DNA of 9,274 bases from Planctomycetaceae bacterium (GCA_031267635.1 JAIRYX010000124.1:1-9274), one strand, 5' to 3'. Counted from the first letter of the stretch, positions 1 through 6,559 are shown. The notes: generated by a model from the letters alone, not told the origin. Made by a program: numbers and translations.

Positions 1-49
1 GGGATATTGGGAAACAATATCTCAATTGTCTCATAAGTCCCTTGAGTCC

Positions 50-118
50 CTACTACGAAGTTCCTCAATTTCTCTTGATATGAAAAAGGTCAAGTGAAAT
101 TGCGTGACTTTGTACTAC
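50..118. repeat. 69-bp palindromic repeat, copy 1
   Basis: Imperfect palindrome. Its core stem pairs CAATTTCTCTTGA (66-78) with TCAAGTGAAATTG (90-102), with one mismatch in 13, and partly pairing outer arms (TACGAAGTT on the left, ACTTTGTAC on the right) extend it. The same sequence recurs in reverse complement at 2623-2691. It starts 34 bases past the stop of the minus-strand HD gene, so it could also fold at the 3' end of that transcript. I do not recognise the family; it behaves like a REP- or MITE-type repeat. Confidence 0.8.
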
Positions 119-151
119 AGGATTCAGAACCTCCGAAGTTCCAATTGTCTC

Positions 152-1501
152 TCACATCTTTTCCAAATACCGTTTCAAGCATGTCAAATTGCGGAGTTGT
201 GCGGCAAGTTCCGGGATGGCGAAAATGCGGACACGCTTGACATAATCGTCAAATTGCTCTTCCGCCAATGCGCGGACAACCGGTGAAACCTGTTCCAGCG
301 GACGATAACGCCGCTCTTTCGGATAATAGACGTCAATGCGAAATTCCACCTCTTTTTCTACCGGTGGCGCGTCAATCAAAAGATCGGTCGGTACGACAGG
401 ACGCGAACCGGATTCCTTCGCAACCCGCACATTTTCAGCGTTCAGCGTTTCCGCGAATTTTTCGGCATATTGACACAAATACGAATACGGTTTTCCCGCC
501 AACAAGCGATACATCTCCGGCTGTTCGAGAATGCTATACTGCGCGACACGTTTGTACAATCGGCGGCGATTGCCGAACAAACGATCCAGCAAATCATGCG
601 ACGGCGTATTTTGCGACACGTTGAAAAGATGCTCAATCATTTTTGATTCCGTCATTTGCGAGCACGCCGCAAAATCGACACGTTCCCGCAACAGATAAAA
701 CGCCCGTTGCAGCATCGCCGTCGCGCATCGGACGCTGTGATGCCAATAGACCTCGCTAAACATTACATAACGTGCAAAGACCATCAACTCGGCGGCGGTC
801 TTTCCTTTGTCGGCGATAGCGAGACCGTCTCCCTGTTCGTTCAAACAAAGACTTCCAATCAGCCGCCCCTGATCAAAATGCCGACCGTAAGGGACTCCGG
901 CATGTAAACTGTCGCGGAAAAGATAATCCATTTTATCGACGTCCACCGGTCCCGATAAAACGCTGGTTAAAAGATTCGACGCCGCGTCTTTGCCCGATTT
1001 ATTGATGAGCGCGGCGACTTCTTGCGGCTCAATATGCCAATCGCCGCGTAAAATATCGGCAATTTCTTCGTGCGCAAGAAAATGTTCCGCAAATTGCTCG
1101 TGTTTTGGAAGTCCGGGAATATTGACGTCTTCAATCGGATGACAAAACGCCCAATGTCCGACGTCGTGCAACAACGCCGCCGCGATGAACGTTTCCGCAT
1201 GGCGTGCCGTCAGCAATTCGACAAAACGCCGATCATTAACGATTTGTTTGAGAAACAGCAGCGCGAGCCGATAAACGCCGAGCGAATGCTCGAACCTCGT
1301 ATGATTTGCCGCCGGATAGACGAGCGATACGAGTCCGAGCTGACTGATTTTCGCCAACCGCCGAAACGCCGCCGTATCAATAATCCGCCGCACGCGGGGC
1401 GTAAGCGGCACGTCAAGTTCTGGAGGAATGCGAATCAACGAATGCCGAGAATCCAAGCCGCGAAGCTCAGGAATGTCGGAAATTTCCGAATAAGAAGACA
1501 T
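152..1501 (-). CDS. HD-domain phosphohydrolase, dGTPase-like (COG1078 family)
   Basis: Predicted 449-residue soluble metal-dependent phosphohydrolase. The HD-type metal ligands are visible: H72 in TRFEHS, the H112-D113 pair in ALLHDVGHWAFCHP, and the later Asp in SGPVDVDKMDYLFRDS (about 183-198), a signature of the COG1078 branch that includes YwfO/EF1143-type dNTP triphosphohydrolases. Length fits the family. The likely reaction is removal of triphosphate from dNTPs or another phosphoester hydrolysis, but substrate cannot be read from sequence. I chose the ATG at 1501 because the conserved sequence begins just after it. An upstream in-frame ATG at 1558 would add 19 residues (MAKNRKTFCQ...) that look like untranslated leader. 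No clear Shine-Dalgarno precedes either start. It lies 141 bases downstream of the ABC ATPase on the same strand, so co-transcription is possible. The family call is firm; the physiological role is not. Confidence 0.94.
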   Translation of the reverse strand: MSSYSEISDIPELRGLDSRHSLIRIPPELDVPLTPRVRRIIDTAAFRRLAKISQLGLVSLVYPAANHTRFEHSLGVYRLALLFLKQIVNDRRFVELLTARHAETFIAAALLHDVGHWAFCHPIEDVNIPGLPKHEQFAEHFLAHEEIADILRGDWHIEPQEVAALINKSGKDAASNLLTSVLSGPVDVDKMDYLFRDSLHAGVPYGRHFDQGRLIGSLCLNEQGDGLAIADKGKTAAELMVFARYVMFSEVYWHHSVRCATAMLQRAFYLLRERVDFAACSQMTESKMIEHLFNVSQNTPSHDLLDRLFGNRRRLYKRVAQYSILEQPEMYRLLAGKPYSYLCQYAEKFAETLNAENVRVAKESGSRPVVPTDLLIDAPPVEKEVEFRIDVYYPKERRYRPLEQVSPVVRALAEEQFDDYVKRVRIFAIPELAAQLRNLTCLKRYLEKM

Positions 1502-1528
1502 GAAATTACTTTTGTATGAGAAAATGAA

Positions 1529-1558
1529 TTGGCAAAATGTCTTTCGATTTTTTGCCAA
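1529..1558 (-). promoter_or_regulatory. Hairpin in the leader of the HD gene
   Basis: TTGGCAAAA (1529-1537) and TTTTGCCAA (1550-1558) form a perfect 9-bp inverted repeat around a 12-base loop. It lies between the ABC ATPase and the HD gene, 28 bases upstream of the HD start on the minus strand. No run of T directly follows the stem in the minus direction, so it is a poor intrinsic terminator. It could be an attenuator, an mRNA-stability stem or an operator. The inverted repeat is seen directly; the role is inferred. Confidence 0.35.
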
Positions 1559-1642
1559 ATGAAACCGAGACCTGAAATTTGAAGAAAAGGGAGAATAGTA
1601 TATCGAACGGTAAAAAAATAAGTAATTATTCTCTCATGTTCT

Positions 1643-2401
1643 TCAAAAACTTCTTTCAATAATAAAAGAGAGATTCTTTTCCAACGTATGAATTTCCATC
1701 GGAATCCCGTAAACATATTCGATAACGTCCGGTTGTAATTTGTCGCGCGGAACATTGCCGACAAGCCGTCCGTCTTTGAGAAGGAGAAAACGGTCGGCAT
1801 AACGCACGGCAAGATTCAAATCATGGATACTCATGACCGCCATTTTATTTGTTTCACGAATCCTACTGCGCACGATGCGAAGAATATCCACTTGATTTTT
1901 CAAATCCAACGCGCTGGTCGGTTCGTCGAACAACAGCAATTCCGGCTCTTGAACCAACGCTCTTGCAAGCGCTGTTTTCTGCACCTCGCCGCCGCTAAGC
2001 TGATGAAGCGGACGTTGCGCAAACGATTCCAATTCCAGCCGATAAAGTATTTCCTCCACTCGTTGAAAATCGGTCGGCGACGGACTCCAAGTAAAATATG
2101 GTTTTCTGCCAAGCAAAACCGCGTCAAAAACAGAAAACGGAGCGGTTTCCAAACGTTGCGGGACATAGGCGATTTTTCGGGCGATTTGTTCCGCGGAAAG
2201 CGAGAGAAGCCGTTCGCCGTTCAGCGTAACTGCGCCGTTTTGCGGACGCAATATCTGACATAAACACCGCAACAGCGTCGATTTTCCAGAGCCGTTCGGT
2301 CCCAGTACGGCGACGATTTCACCCGCATTAACGTCAAAGGAAATATCGGAAAGCGTTTCGCGTCGGCGGTAGCAAAATGTAAGATGTTCAACTTGAAGCA
2401 T
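1643..2401 (-). CDS. ABC transporter ATP-binding protein, FecE/BtuD/FhuC-like
   Basis: A complete 252-residue nucleotide-binding subunit of the iron-siderophore/cobalamin/heme importer class (COG1120). In order: Walker A GPNGSGKST (34-42), Q-loop Gln82 in YVPQR, signature LSGGE (135-139), Walker B LLLFDE (155-160), D-loop SALD (163-166) and switch His193 in SIHDLN. The segment FDAVLLGRKPYF (92-103) is typical of siderophore and B12 importers. Such a protein works as a dimer under a FecCD-type permease at the inner membrane, with a periplasmic binding protein. Neither partner is in this window, so it is either an orphan or serves a transporter encoded elsewhere. The ATG at 2401 begins directly with the family N-terminus (MLQVEHLTFCY). 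The open frame extends to 2515, but those residues do not resemble the family. No obvious Shine-Dalgarno is present. The exact substrate is not determinable. Confidence 0.95.
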   Translation of the reverse strand: MLQVEHLTFCYRRRETLSDISFDVNAGEIVAVLGPNGSGKSTLLRCLCQILRPQNGAVTLNGERLLSLSAEQIARKIAYVPQRLETAPFSVFDAVLLGRKPYFTWSPSPTDFQRVEEILYRLELESFAQRPLHQLSGGEVQKTALARALVQEPELLLFDEPTSALDLKNQVDILRIVRSRIRETNKMAVMSIHDLNLAVRYADRFLLLKDGRLVGNVPRDKLQPDVIEYVYGIPMEIHTLEKNLSFIIERSF

Positions 2402-2579
2402 TGTTTCAATCAGAAAAAAAGTTGTAGCCCAAACGCAACATAAAAATCCTCTGCTTATTTCACATTTGGGGAAGGGAATAAATTTTGTCCATGAACCATT
2501 AGGTAAACTGAACAAAATAGAAACACAAGATTGCTAAAACACACGTTACAACAAATAAAGATATTCAGTATTTTGTAAT

Positions 2580-2775
2580 TATACAATCGCTCAAACCAAA
2601 TACATCCGCACTGGGCAACTGAATACTACAAAGTCACGCAATTTCCCTTGACATGTTTCATATCAAGGGAAATTGAAGAACTTCGTAATAGTTGCGATTT
2701 TTTATAGTTACCGTCAATCTTACCGGAAAACATTATTATTGCCGTGCAGATGTATTTGGCTTAGGCAACTGAAGA
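2580..2775. repeat. Palindromic (MITE-like) repeat, copy A, with a nested palindrome
   Basis: The left arm (2580-2617, containing CGCTCAAACCAAATACATCC) is the reverse complement of the right arm (2740-2775, containing GATGTATTTGGC). By hand I count 28 of 36 aligned positions identical with one 2-nt gap. The arms match those of copy B at 2938-3038 in inverted orientation: the left arm here fits the right arm of B (25/30 over 2588-2617), and the right arm here fits the left arm of B. Copy A is longer than B by about 95 bp because its centre holds the 69-bp palindrome. No transposase is encoded inside, so it would be non-autonomous if mobile. Confidence 0.75.
2623..2691. repeat. 69-bp palindromic repeat, copy 2 (nested)
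   Basis: Core stem CAATTTCCCTTGA (2639-2651) pairs perfectly with TCAAGGGAAATTG (2663-2675). Inside the 11-base loop a further ATG/CAT pair is possible. The outer arms TACAAAGT and ACTTCGTA pair partly. The whole segment is the reverse complement of 50-118 with few differences. It lies inside the larger repeat at 2580-2775. Confidence 0.85.
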
Positions 2776-2937
2776 GTTAATATTTTACTTTGTTTTGAAG
2801 CAAACAGCAAGGAGAATTTTACTTTGAAGTAACGCGACATATTCAAATCATTTTTCTGACAATTTTTCACGCACTGTTTTTTTGACACGACAAAAAAATG
2901 GCTCAATTCCGGTTGATGTTGATAAAGAGGAGGTAAC

Positions 2938-3038
2938 TATTCAGTTGCCCAATCCAAATACATCCACGCTGGGTAACAATATTAATGGTGACGTCTCCCT
3001 TGCCCGGTACGGATTTATGTAGTTTGAGCGACTGAATA
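2938..3038. repeat. Palindromic (MITE-like) repeat, copy B
   Basis: A 101-bp element bounded by TATTCAGT (2938-2945) and ACTGAATA (3031-3038). The terminal arms are imperfect inverted repeats; I count 27 identical positions of 38. The central loop is about 25 bases. It contains no reading frame of consequence. Homology with copy A continues a few bases past the right edge (TAATTACAA), so the true ends may lie slightly outside these coordinates. No obvious target-site duplication was found. Confidence 0.75.
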
Positions 3039-3186
3039 ATTACAAGCGTAGTTTGATGAGAAACTTAGACCACCTAGTATGTGATCACTACTATTAAGAT
3101 GTGATTATATTGTAAGAATAATGTTTTATTACCGACTATTATAACATCATTTTTTTACAGATATATGAACAATAGTGAAAAATAAA

Positions 3187-3222
3187 TTTACGAAAGTCAA
3201 TTTTATTTATAATTTTCGTAAA
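3187..3222. promoter_or_regulatory. 9-bp perfect inverted repeat, possible operator or stem
   Basis: TTTACGAAA (3187-3195) and TTTCGTAAA (3214-3222) are perfect inverted copies separated by 18 AT-rich bases. The site lies about 140 bases upstream of the small ORF at 3365. The spacing allows either a DNA-binding dimer site or an RNA stem. The role is inferred only. Confidence 0.35.
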
Positions 3223-3352
3223 ATCATTTCAAGATGGTATTGTAAGTTTTTCAGTTTTCTTATAAAATTCATCTATTCGTAGGTAAATATTTACATTGCG
3301 TTGTGCCGATAACTTCAGATATTTTAATTTTACCAGTCCTGTGAAGTCTTTT

Positions 3353-3357
3353 AGGAG
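3353..3357 (+). promoter_or_regulatory. Shine-Dalgarno site for the short ORF at 3365
   Basis: AGGAG followed by seven bases and ATG. This is one of the two best ribosome-binding sites in the window and the main reason to believe the short ORF is translated. Confidence 0.6.
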
Positions 3358-3364
3358 AAAATAA

Positions 3365-3514
3365 ATGGATTTTACTAAAGCAAGTTTTCGTTTTTTCTTT
3401 GGCGTCGCGATGATGTGCATGTTGCTTTGTTTGGGCAATGTTTTTTTAACGGCAAATAAAGCTATAAAATCACAAAACCAGTATCTACTTGACAGCCCCC
3501 CCCCCCCATATTAA
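3365..3514 (+). CDS. Short ORF with hydrophobic N-terminus, reading into a C12 tract
   Basis: A 49-residue frame not matching any family I recognise. It starts MDFTKASFRFFFGVAMMC, has a hydrophobic stretch from about residue 9 to 30 (signal peptide or signal anchor), then a polar segment (TANKAIKSQNQYLLDS). It ends in four prolines and a tyrosine encoded by and just past 12 consecutive C before TAA. The AGGAG at 3353-3357 is ideally placed. The abrupt change at the C run suggests the 5' end of a longer gene that has been cut, frameshifted, or made phase-variable. With one more C the frame would stay open to a TGA at 3703-3705 (113 residues), but that extension does not look protein-like. It may be a real small membrane peptide, a gene fragment, or a phase-off gene. 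Confidence 0.45.
   Translation: MDFTKASFRFFFGVAMMCMLLCLGNVFLTANKAIKSQNQYLLDSPPPPY
3496..3507 (+). repeat. Homopolymer tract of 12 C
   Basis: Twelve consecutive C inside the 3' end of the short ORF in an otherwise AT-rich region. Such tracts vary in length by slipped-strand mispairing and can also mark sequencing or assembly problems. The run also separates TTGACA (3489-3494) from TATTAA (3509-3514), with a 14-base spacer. Confidence 0.9.
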
Positions 3515-3762
3515 CTGCATGGCTAAAATATCGAGTTTTCCCGTCAAAAGGTCGCGTTTTTCAACATCGGCAAAATGAAAATTTGCCTCTCTTATTCTTG
3601 GCTCGCTCCCAAAACATCTTTTGGGGACGAATGACGTTTGAACGTTCTCAAGCAAACGGTTTCTGCGTGTTTATTTTTGCGCTAGGATTCTATTCGCCAA
3701 GATGACGTCTCTTTTATTTCTTATTAGTAAAAATGAAATTAATAAAAAGGAATTTATTAACA
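3515..3762 (+). promoter_or_regulatory. Structured leader upstream of the GT2 glycosyltransferase
   Basis: A 248-base stretch without a convincing gene. It contains a perfect 7-bp stem with a 4-base loop (CCCAAAA 3608-3614, TTTTGGG 3619-3625) and a 6-bp stem (CGTTTG 3635-3640, CAAACG 3653-3658). No T run follows either stem. A 19-codon frame starts at ATG 3519 and ends at TGA 3576-3578 (starting MAKISSFPVKRSRFS), with no Shine-Dalgarno in front. I do not recognise a known riboswitch class. It may be a leader RNA, a leader-peptide region, or a repeat fragment. Confidence 0.35.
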
Positions 3763-4851
3763 ATGACAGAATTACAAAGACAAAATCCATTGTGTTTTTC
3801 GGCAACGGAAAACAATGACATTGAAGTTTCAGTGGTGGTGCCGGTTTTGAATGAGGAAGAAACGATTCCGTTGTTTATTGAACGGGTTAATCCGGTAATG
3901 GATACGATTTCAGAATGTACTTTTGAATATCTTTTTATTGACGGCGGCAGTACTGACCGAACGGCGGAAATTCTCAAACAATATCGCCGTAATGATCCGC
4001 GAATTAAAATTATTACACTTTCCAGAAGTTTTGGTAAAGAAGCGTCGCTTTTTTGCGGTTTGAAATACGCAGCCGGAAAAGTGGTGATTCCCATGGATGT
4101 TGATTTGCAGGATCCGCCGGAGGTTATCCCGCGTTTTCTTGAAAAATGGCGGGAAGGTTACGAAATCGTTTACGGGACACGGCAAAACCGAAATGAAGAA
4201 TCATTTCTGAAACGGTTCAGTTCACGAATCTTTTATCGGATTTTCAATGTAATTTCCGAACAACCGATTCCGCGCGATACCGGTGATTTCCGTCTCATGA
4301 GCCGAAATGTGGTCGCGGCTGTTCTGAAGATGCCGGAACGTACCCAATTTATGAAAGAAATGTTTCATTGGGTCGGTTTCCGAAGTTGCGGTGTTTTGTA
4401 TGAACGTCCAAACCGAATTGCCGGTACAACAAAATGGAATTACTGGAAACTTTGGAATTTTGCTCTGGATGGATTGACCGCATCAACAACATTACCATTA
4501 CGAATCTGGACGTACATCGGTCTGTTTTTCGCTTGCATAGCTTCCGTTTACATTCTTATTAACGTTACCCGAACAGTTTTGTACGGTATTGATTCGCCGG
4601 GCTATCCGACATTGCTTTCCTTGATTGTTTTTTTCGGCGCCATGCAGATGATCTCCAGCGGTATTCAAGGCGAATACATTGGTCGTATTCTGAAAGAAAC
4701 AAAACAACGTCCCATTTATATCATTGCAAATATGGACGGAGTAGAAACAACTTTGTCCATAAATTATGCAACGGGAACAAATGTGGATAAATTACAAACC
4801 AATGAATTACAAATAGACATACCGCAACCAAATAACCGTCGCGTCGCATGA
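3763..4851 (+). CDS. GT2 polyprenyl-phosphate glycosyltransferase, GtrB/DPM1-like
   Basis: A 362-residue inner-membrane glycosyltransferase that probably transfers a sugar from a nucleotide donor to undecaprenyl phosphate on the cytoplasmic face. The GT-A domain starts at VSVVVPVLNEEE (about 23-34). The usual DDGSxD motif reads DGGSTD (60-65), with Gly in place of the second Asp. The DxD-type metal site is MDVDLQDPPE (111-120), and RDTGDFRLMSR (171-181) is the family-specific loop. Two membrane helices follow (about 244-268 and 281-305), then RPIYII, typical of GtrB/YkcC/ArnC relatives. The ATG at 3763 has AGGA 11 bases upstream; an in-frame ATG at 3733 adds ten residues but has no ribosome site. 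The tail beyond the conserved domain (about 325-362) is polar and unexplained. The next gene, a GT-C enzyme, would be the natural user of the lipid-linked sugar. The sugar is unknown. Confidence 0.93.
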   Translation: MTELQRQNPLCFSATENNDIEVSVVVPVLNEEETIPLFIERVNPVMDTISECTFEYLFIDGGSTDRTAEILKQYRRNDPRIKIITLSRSFGKEASLFCGLKYAAGKVVIPMDVDLQDPPEVIPRFLEKWREGYEIVYGTRQNRNEESFLKRFSSRIFYRIFNVISEQPIPRDTGDFRLMSRNVVAAVLKMPERTQFMKEMFHWVGFRSCGVLYERPNRIAGTTKWNYWKLWNFALDGLTASTTLPLRIWTYIGLFFACIASVYILINVTRTVLYGIDSPGYPTLLSLIVFFGAMQMISSGIQGEYIGRILKETKQRPIYIIANMDGVETTLSINYATGTNVDKLQTNELQIDIPQPNNRRVA

Positions 4852-4972
4852 TTTTCTGCAAAGGTCTGTCTTATCAACCACTGAGCCCGTTTTTTAACCA
4901 TAGAATTGGTAATAGATTTTTAACGCAACCAACAAACTTATCCCCCACAAGAGAAAAGGACGACTAATTCAG

Positions 4973-6523
4973 ATGAATTTATATTTTCAAAATAACATGA
5001 CAAAATTACAAACATACTTCCAAACGCATCCCGACCGTTGTTTTTATGCCTTTGCTTTTCTGTATTGCGTTGTGTGGTTTTTGTTGCCGTTTTTAGTACA
5101 GGCAAATGTTCGACCGGACACCGTTGAACAATTTTTCTTCGGAAAAGAATGGACAATTAACGCAACAAAACATCCGATACTTCCCTCGAAAATTATTGAA
5201 ATCGGTTATATCCTGACCGGCGGCGCGGCATGGTCAACTTACTTTGTTTCAGCGCTGACTGTTTTTGTCATGCTTTGGGCAATCTGGAAAATCAGCCGTA
5301 AATTTTTACCGGCACATTTTGCGTTTCTCGCTATTTTAGCAAGTTGCAATTATCGGTATTTGAATATCGCAAGTACCTATTTTCATAACGCATTTGCTCT
5401 TTTACCGTTTTGGATATTAACAATTTTTTTCTTTTACAATGCGCTCGAATCTGGAAAGTTACGGTTTTGGATACTCGCGGGAATAACGACAGGTTGCGGA
5501 CTTTTGTGTTATTATCCTATGATTCTTGCGGCGATTACTTGTTTTCTTTTTGTGATGGGATTTTCTGAAATACGCAGAAAATATTGGGGAAAATTAATTC
5601 TCACAACCTTGATTGCTTTTCTTATTTTCCTTCCTCATCTTGTTTGGGTATTTCATCATGGATTTTCAACATTTCGTTATATGGAAAGCCGAGGCGTTAT
5701 CACGCATCATTGGTATCATCATTTGGCACAACCGTGTCTATTTTTTTTAATACAGCAGTTGGTGTTGCTGCTTCCTGTGTTGATTTCTATTTTTCCTGTT
5801 CTTGAACTGCGAAAACCTTTAACTTCAAACAAAAGTGAAAAAGAAACAAGTTGGAAATTTTACTTTTTTCCGTGCATGGTTTGGATTCCTGTATTATTTC
5901 AAGTTGCGTATTGTGTGTATTCCGGTAATTATATGCTGTCGAGGTACGGCTCACATCTGTGGTTATTTTTTCCGCTTTTTGCGCTTTGCGGATTTTCATT
6001 AACCTCGAACCCACAAAAAATACGTCAAGCTTTTTGCTGTTCCTTGATTGTTATGTTTGTAACCATGGCAATTTTTGCCGGATATTGGATGATCAATCCC
6101 TTTGTTTCTCGAAAAACAAACGACACATTATTTCCGGGTAAACAACTTGCTGCAAAAGTCGAACAGCTTTGGCACGAGAAGTATTCCCTGCCGATTCCTT
6201 ATGCCGCAGGCGAATGGCAACTTTCAGGAAATCTTGCTCTTTACGGCAAAGATCGTCCGACTGTGATAGCGTTCGGCGGTCATAAATATTTTGGTACGGA
6301 AAAAGCATTGTTGATTACGCCTTGGGTGACAACAAAAGATTTATACGAAAAAGGCGGCGTGATTCTCTGGACAATTCACGACGAAAAAATGCCGATTCCC
6401 GCAAATCTCGCAACAGATTTTCCTAACGCAGAAGTATTTCCTTCTTTTGAAATTTCCCCTCAAACCATAGCGAAACGTCCGCCCATCAAAATCGGCATTG
6501 CAATTGTTCCGCCGCCGAAATGA
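4973..6523 (+). CDS. Multi-pass GT-C glycosyltransferase, PMT_2/ArnT-like (GT39/GT83 type)
   Basis: A 516-residue integral membrane protein with roughly ten or more hydrophobic segments (for example about 22-42, 84-104, 114-128, 138-157, 163-195, 206-226, 253-275, 297-317, 327-345 and 350-372) and a soluble C-terminal part (about 375-516). The first external loop carries RPDTVEQFFFGKEW...KHP (47-68). Its acidic D49/E52 and the KHP match the DxxE...KHPPL pattern of PMT_2-type enzymes, which take sugar from a polyprenyl-phosphate donor. AGITTGCGLLCYYP (169-182) is also typical. GEWQLSGNLALYGKDRP (413-429) fits the extracytoplasmic domain. AAGGA lies 12 bases before the ATG; a second ATG at 4997 is possible. 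It follows the GT2 gene by 121 bases on the same strand, giving a donor-maker plus transferase pair. The acceptor (lipid A, O-antigen, glycoprotein) is not evident. Confidence 0.88.
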   Translation: MNLYFQNNMTKLQTYFQTHPDRCFYAFAFLYCVVWFLLPFLVQANVRPDTVEQFFFGKEWTINATKHPILPSKIIEIGYILTGGAAWSTYFVSALTVFVMLWAIWKISRKFLPAHFAFLAILASCNYRYLNIASTYFHNAFALLPFWILTIFFFYNALESGKLRFWILAGITTGCGLLCYYPMILAAITCFLFVMGFSEIRRKYWGKLILTTLIAFLIFLPHLVWVFHHGFSTFRYMESRGVITHHWYHHLAQPCLFFLIQQLVLLLPVLISIFPVLELRKPLTSNKSEKETSWKFYFFPCMVWIPVLFQVAYCVYSGNYMLSRYGSHLWLFFPLFALCGFSLTSNPQKIRQAFCCSLIVMFVTMAIFAGYWMINPFVSRKTNDTLFPGKQLAAKVEQLWHEKYSLPIPYAAGEWQLSGNLALYGKDRPTVIAFGGHKYFGTEKALLITPWVTTKDLYEKGGVILWTIHDEKMPIPANLATDFPNAEVFPSFEISPQTIAKRPPIKIGIAIVPPPK

Positions 6524-6559
6524 AATCATGAACTTATAAAGAGACTTTAAACAAAACGC

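Larger units (their letters stand above)
2402..3364. other. Long intergenic region rich in palindromic repeats
   Basis: Almost 1 kb without a convincing gene. It holds the repeat elements listed separately (2580-2775, 2623-2691, 2938-3038), a T7G/CA7 inverted repeat (2877-2884 with 2891-2898), a 7-bp inverted pair ATTTTGT/ACAAAAT (2482-2488 and 2512-2518), and an AT-rich stretch from about 3045 to 3350. A perfect Shine-Dalgarno-like AGGAGGT sits at 2928-2934, but only a TTG-initiated 25-codon frame follows. The promoter for the minus-strand ABC/HD pair should lie in the left part, but I could not assign -35/-10 boxes with confidence. Confidence 0.7.

Noticed and set aside
1..50. Hairpin GATATTG/CAATATC (3-9, 15-21) and AGTCCCT tandem words near the left edge
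   Set aside because: Too short and cut by the window edge to assign to a repeat or regulatory class.
1070..1519. 149-codon plus-strand frame opposite the HD gene
   Set aside because: Arg-rich shadow; the minus strand carries the intact HD motifs.
2877..2898. T7G / CA7 inverted repeat as an intrinsic terminator
   Set aside because: The stem is almost all A-T pairs and no gene ends just upstream on either strand.
2928..3017. Strong Shine-Dalgarno-like AGGAGGT followed by a 25-codon TTG-initiated frame (2945 to the TAG)
   Set aside because: The frame lies entirely within palindromic repeat copy B and copy A does not preserve it, so the match is probably accidental.
3229..3438. 69-codon minus-strand frame across the upstream part of the short ORF
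   Set aside because: No ribosome site or recognisable domain; the plus strand here has an ideal Shine-Dalgarno and start.
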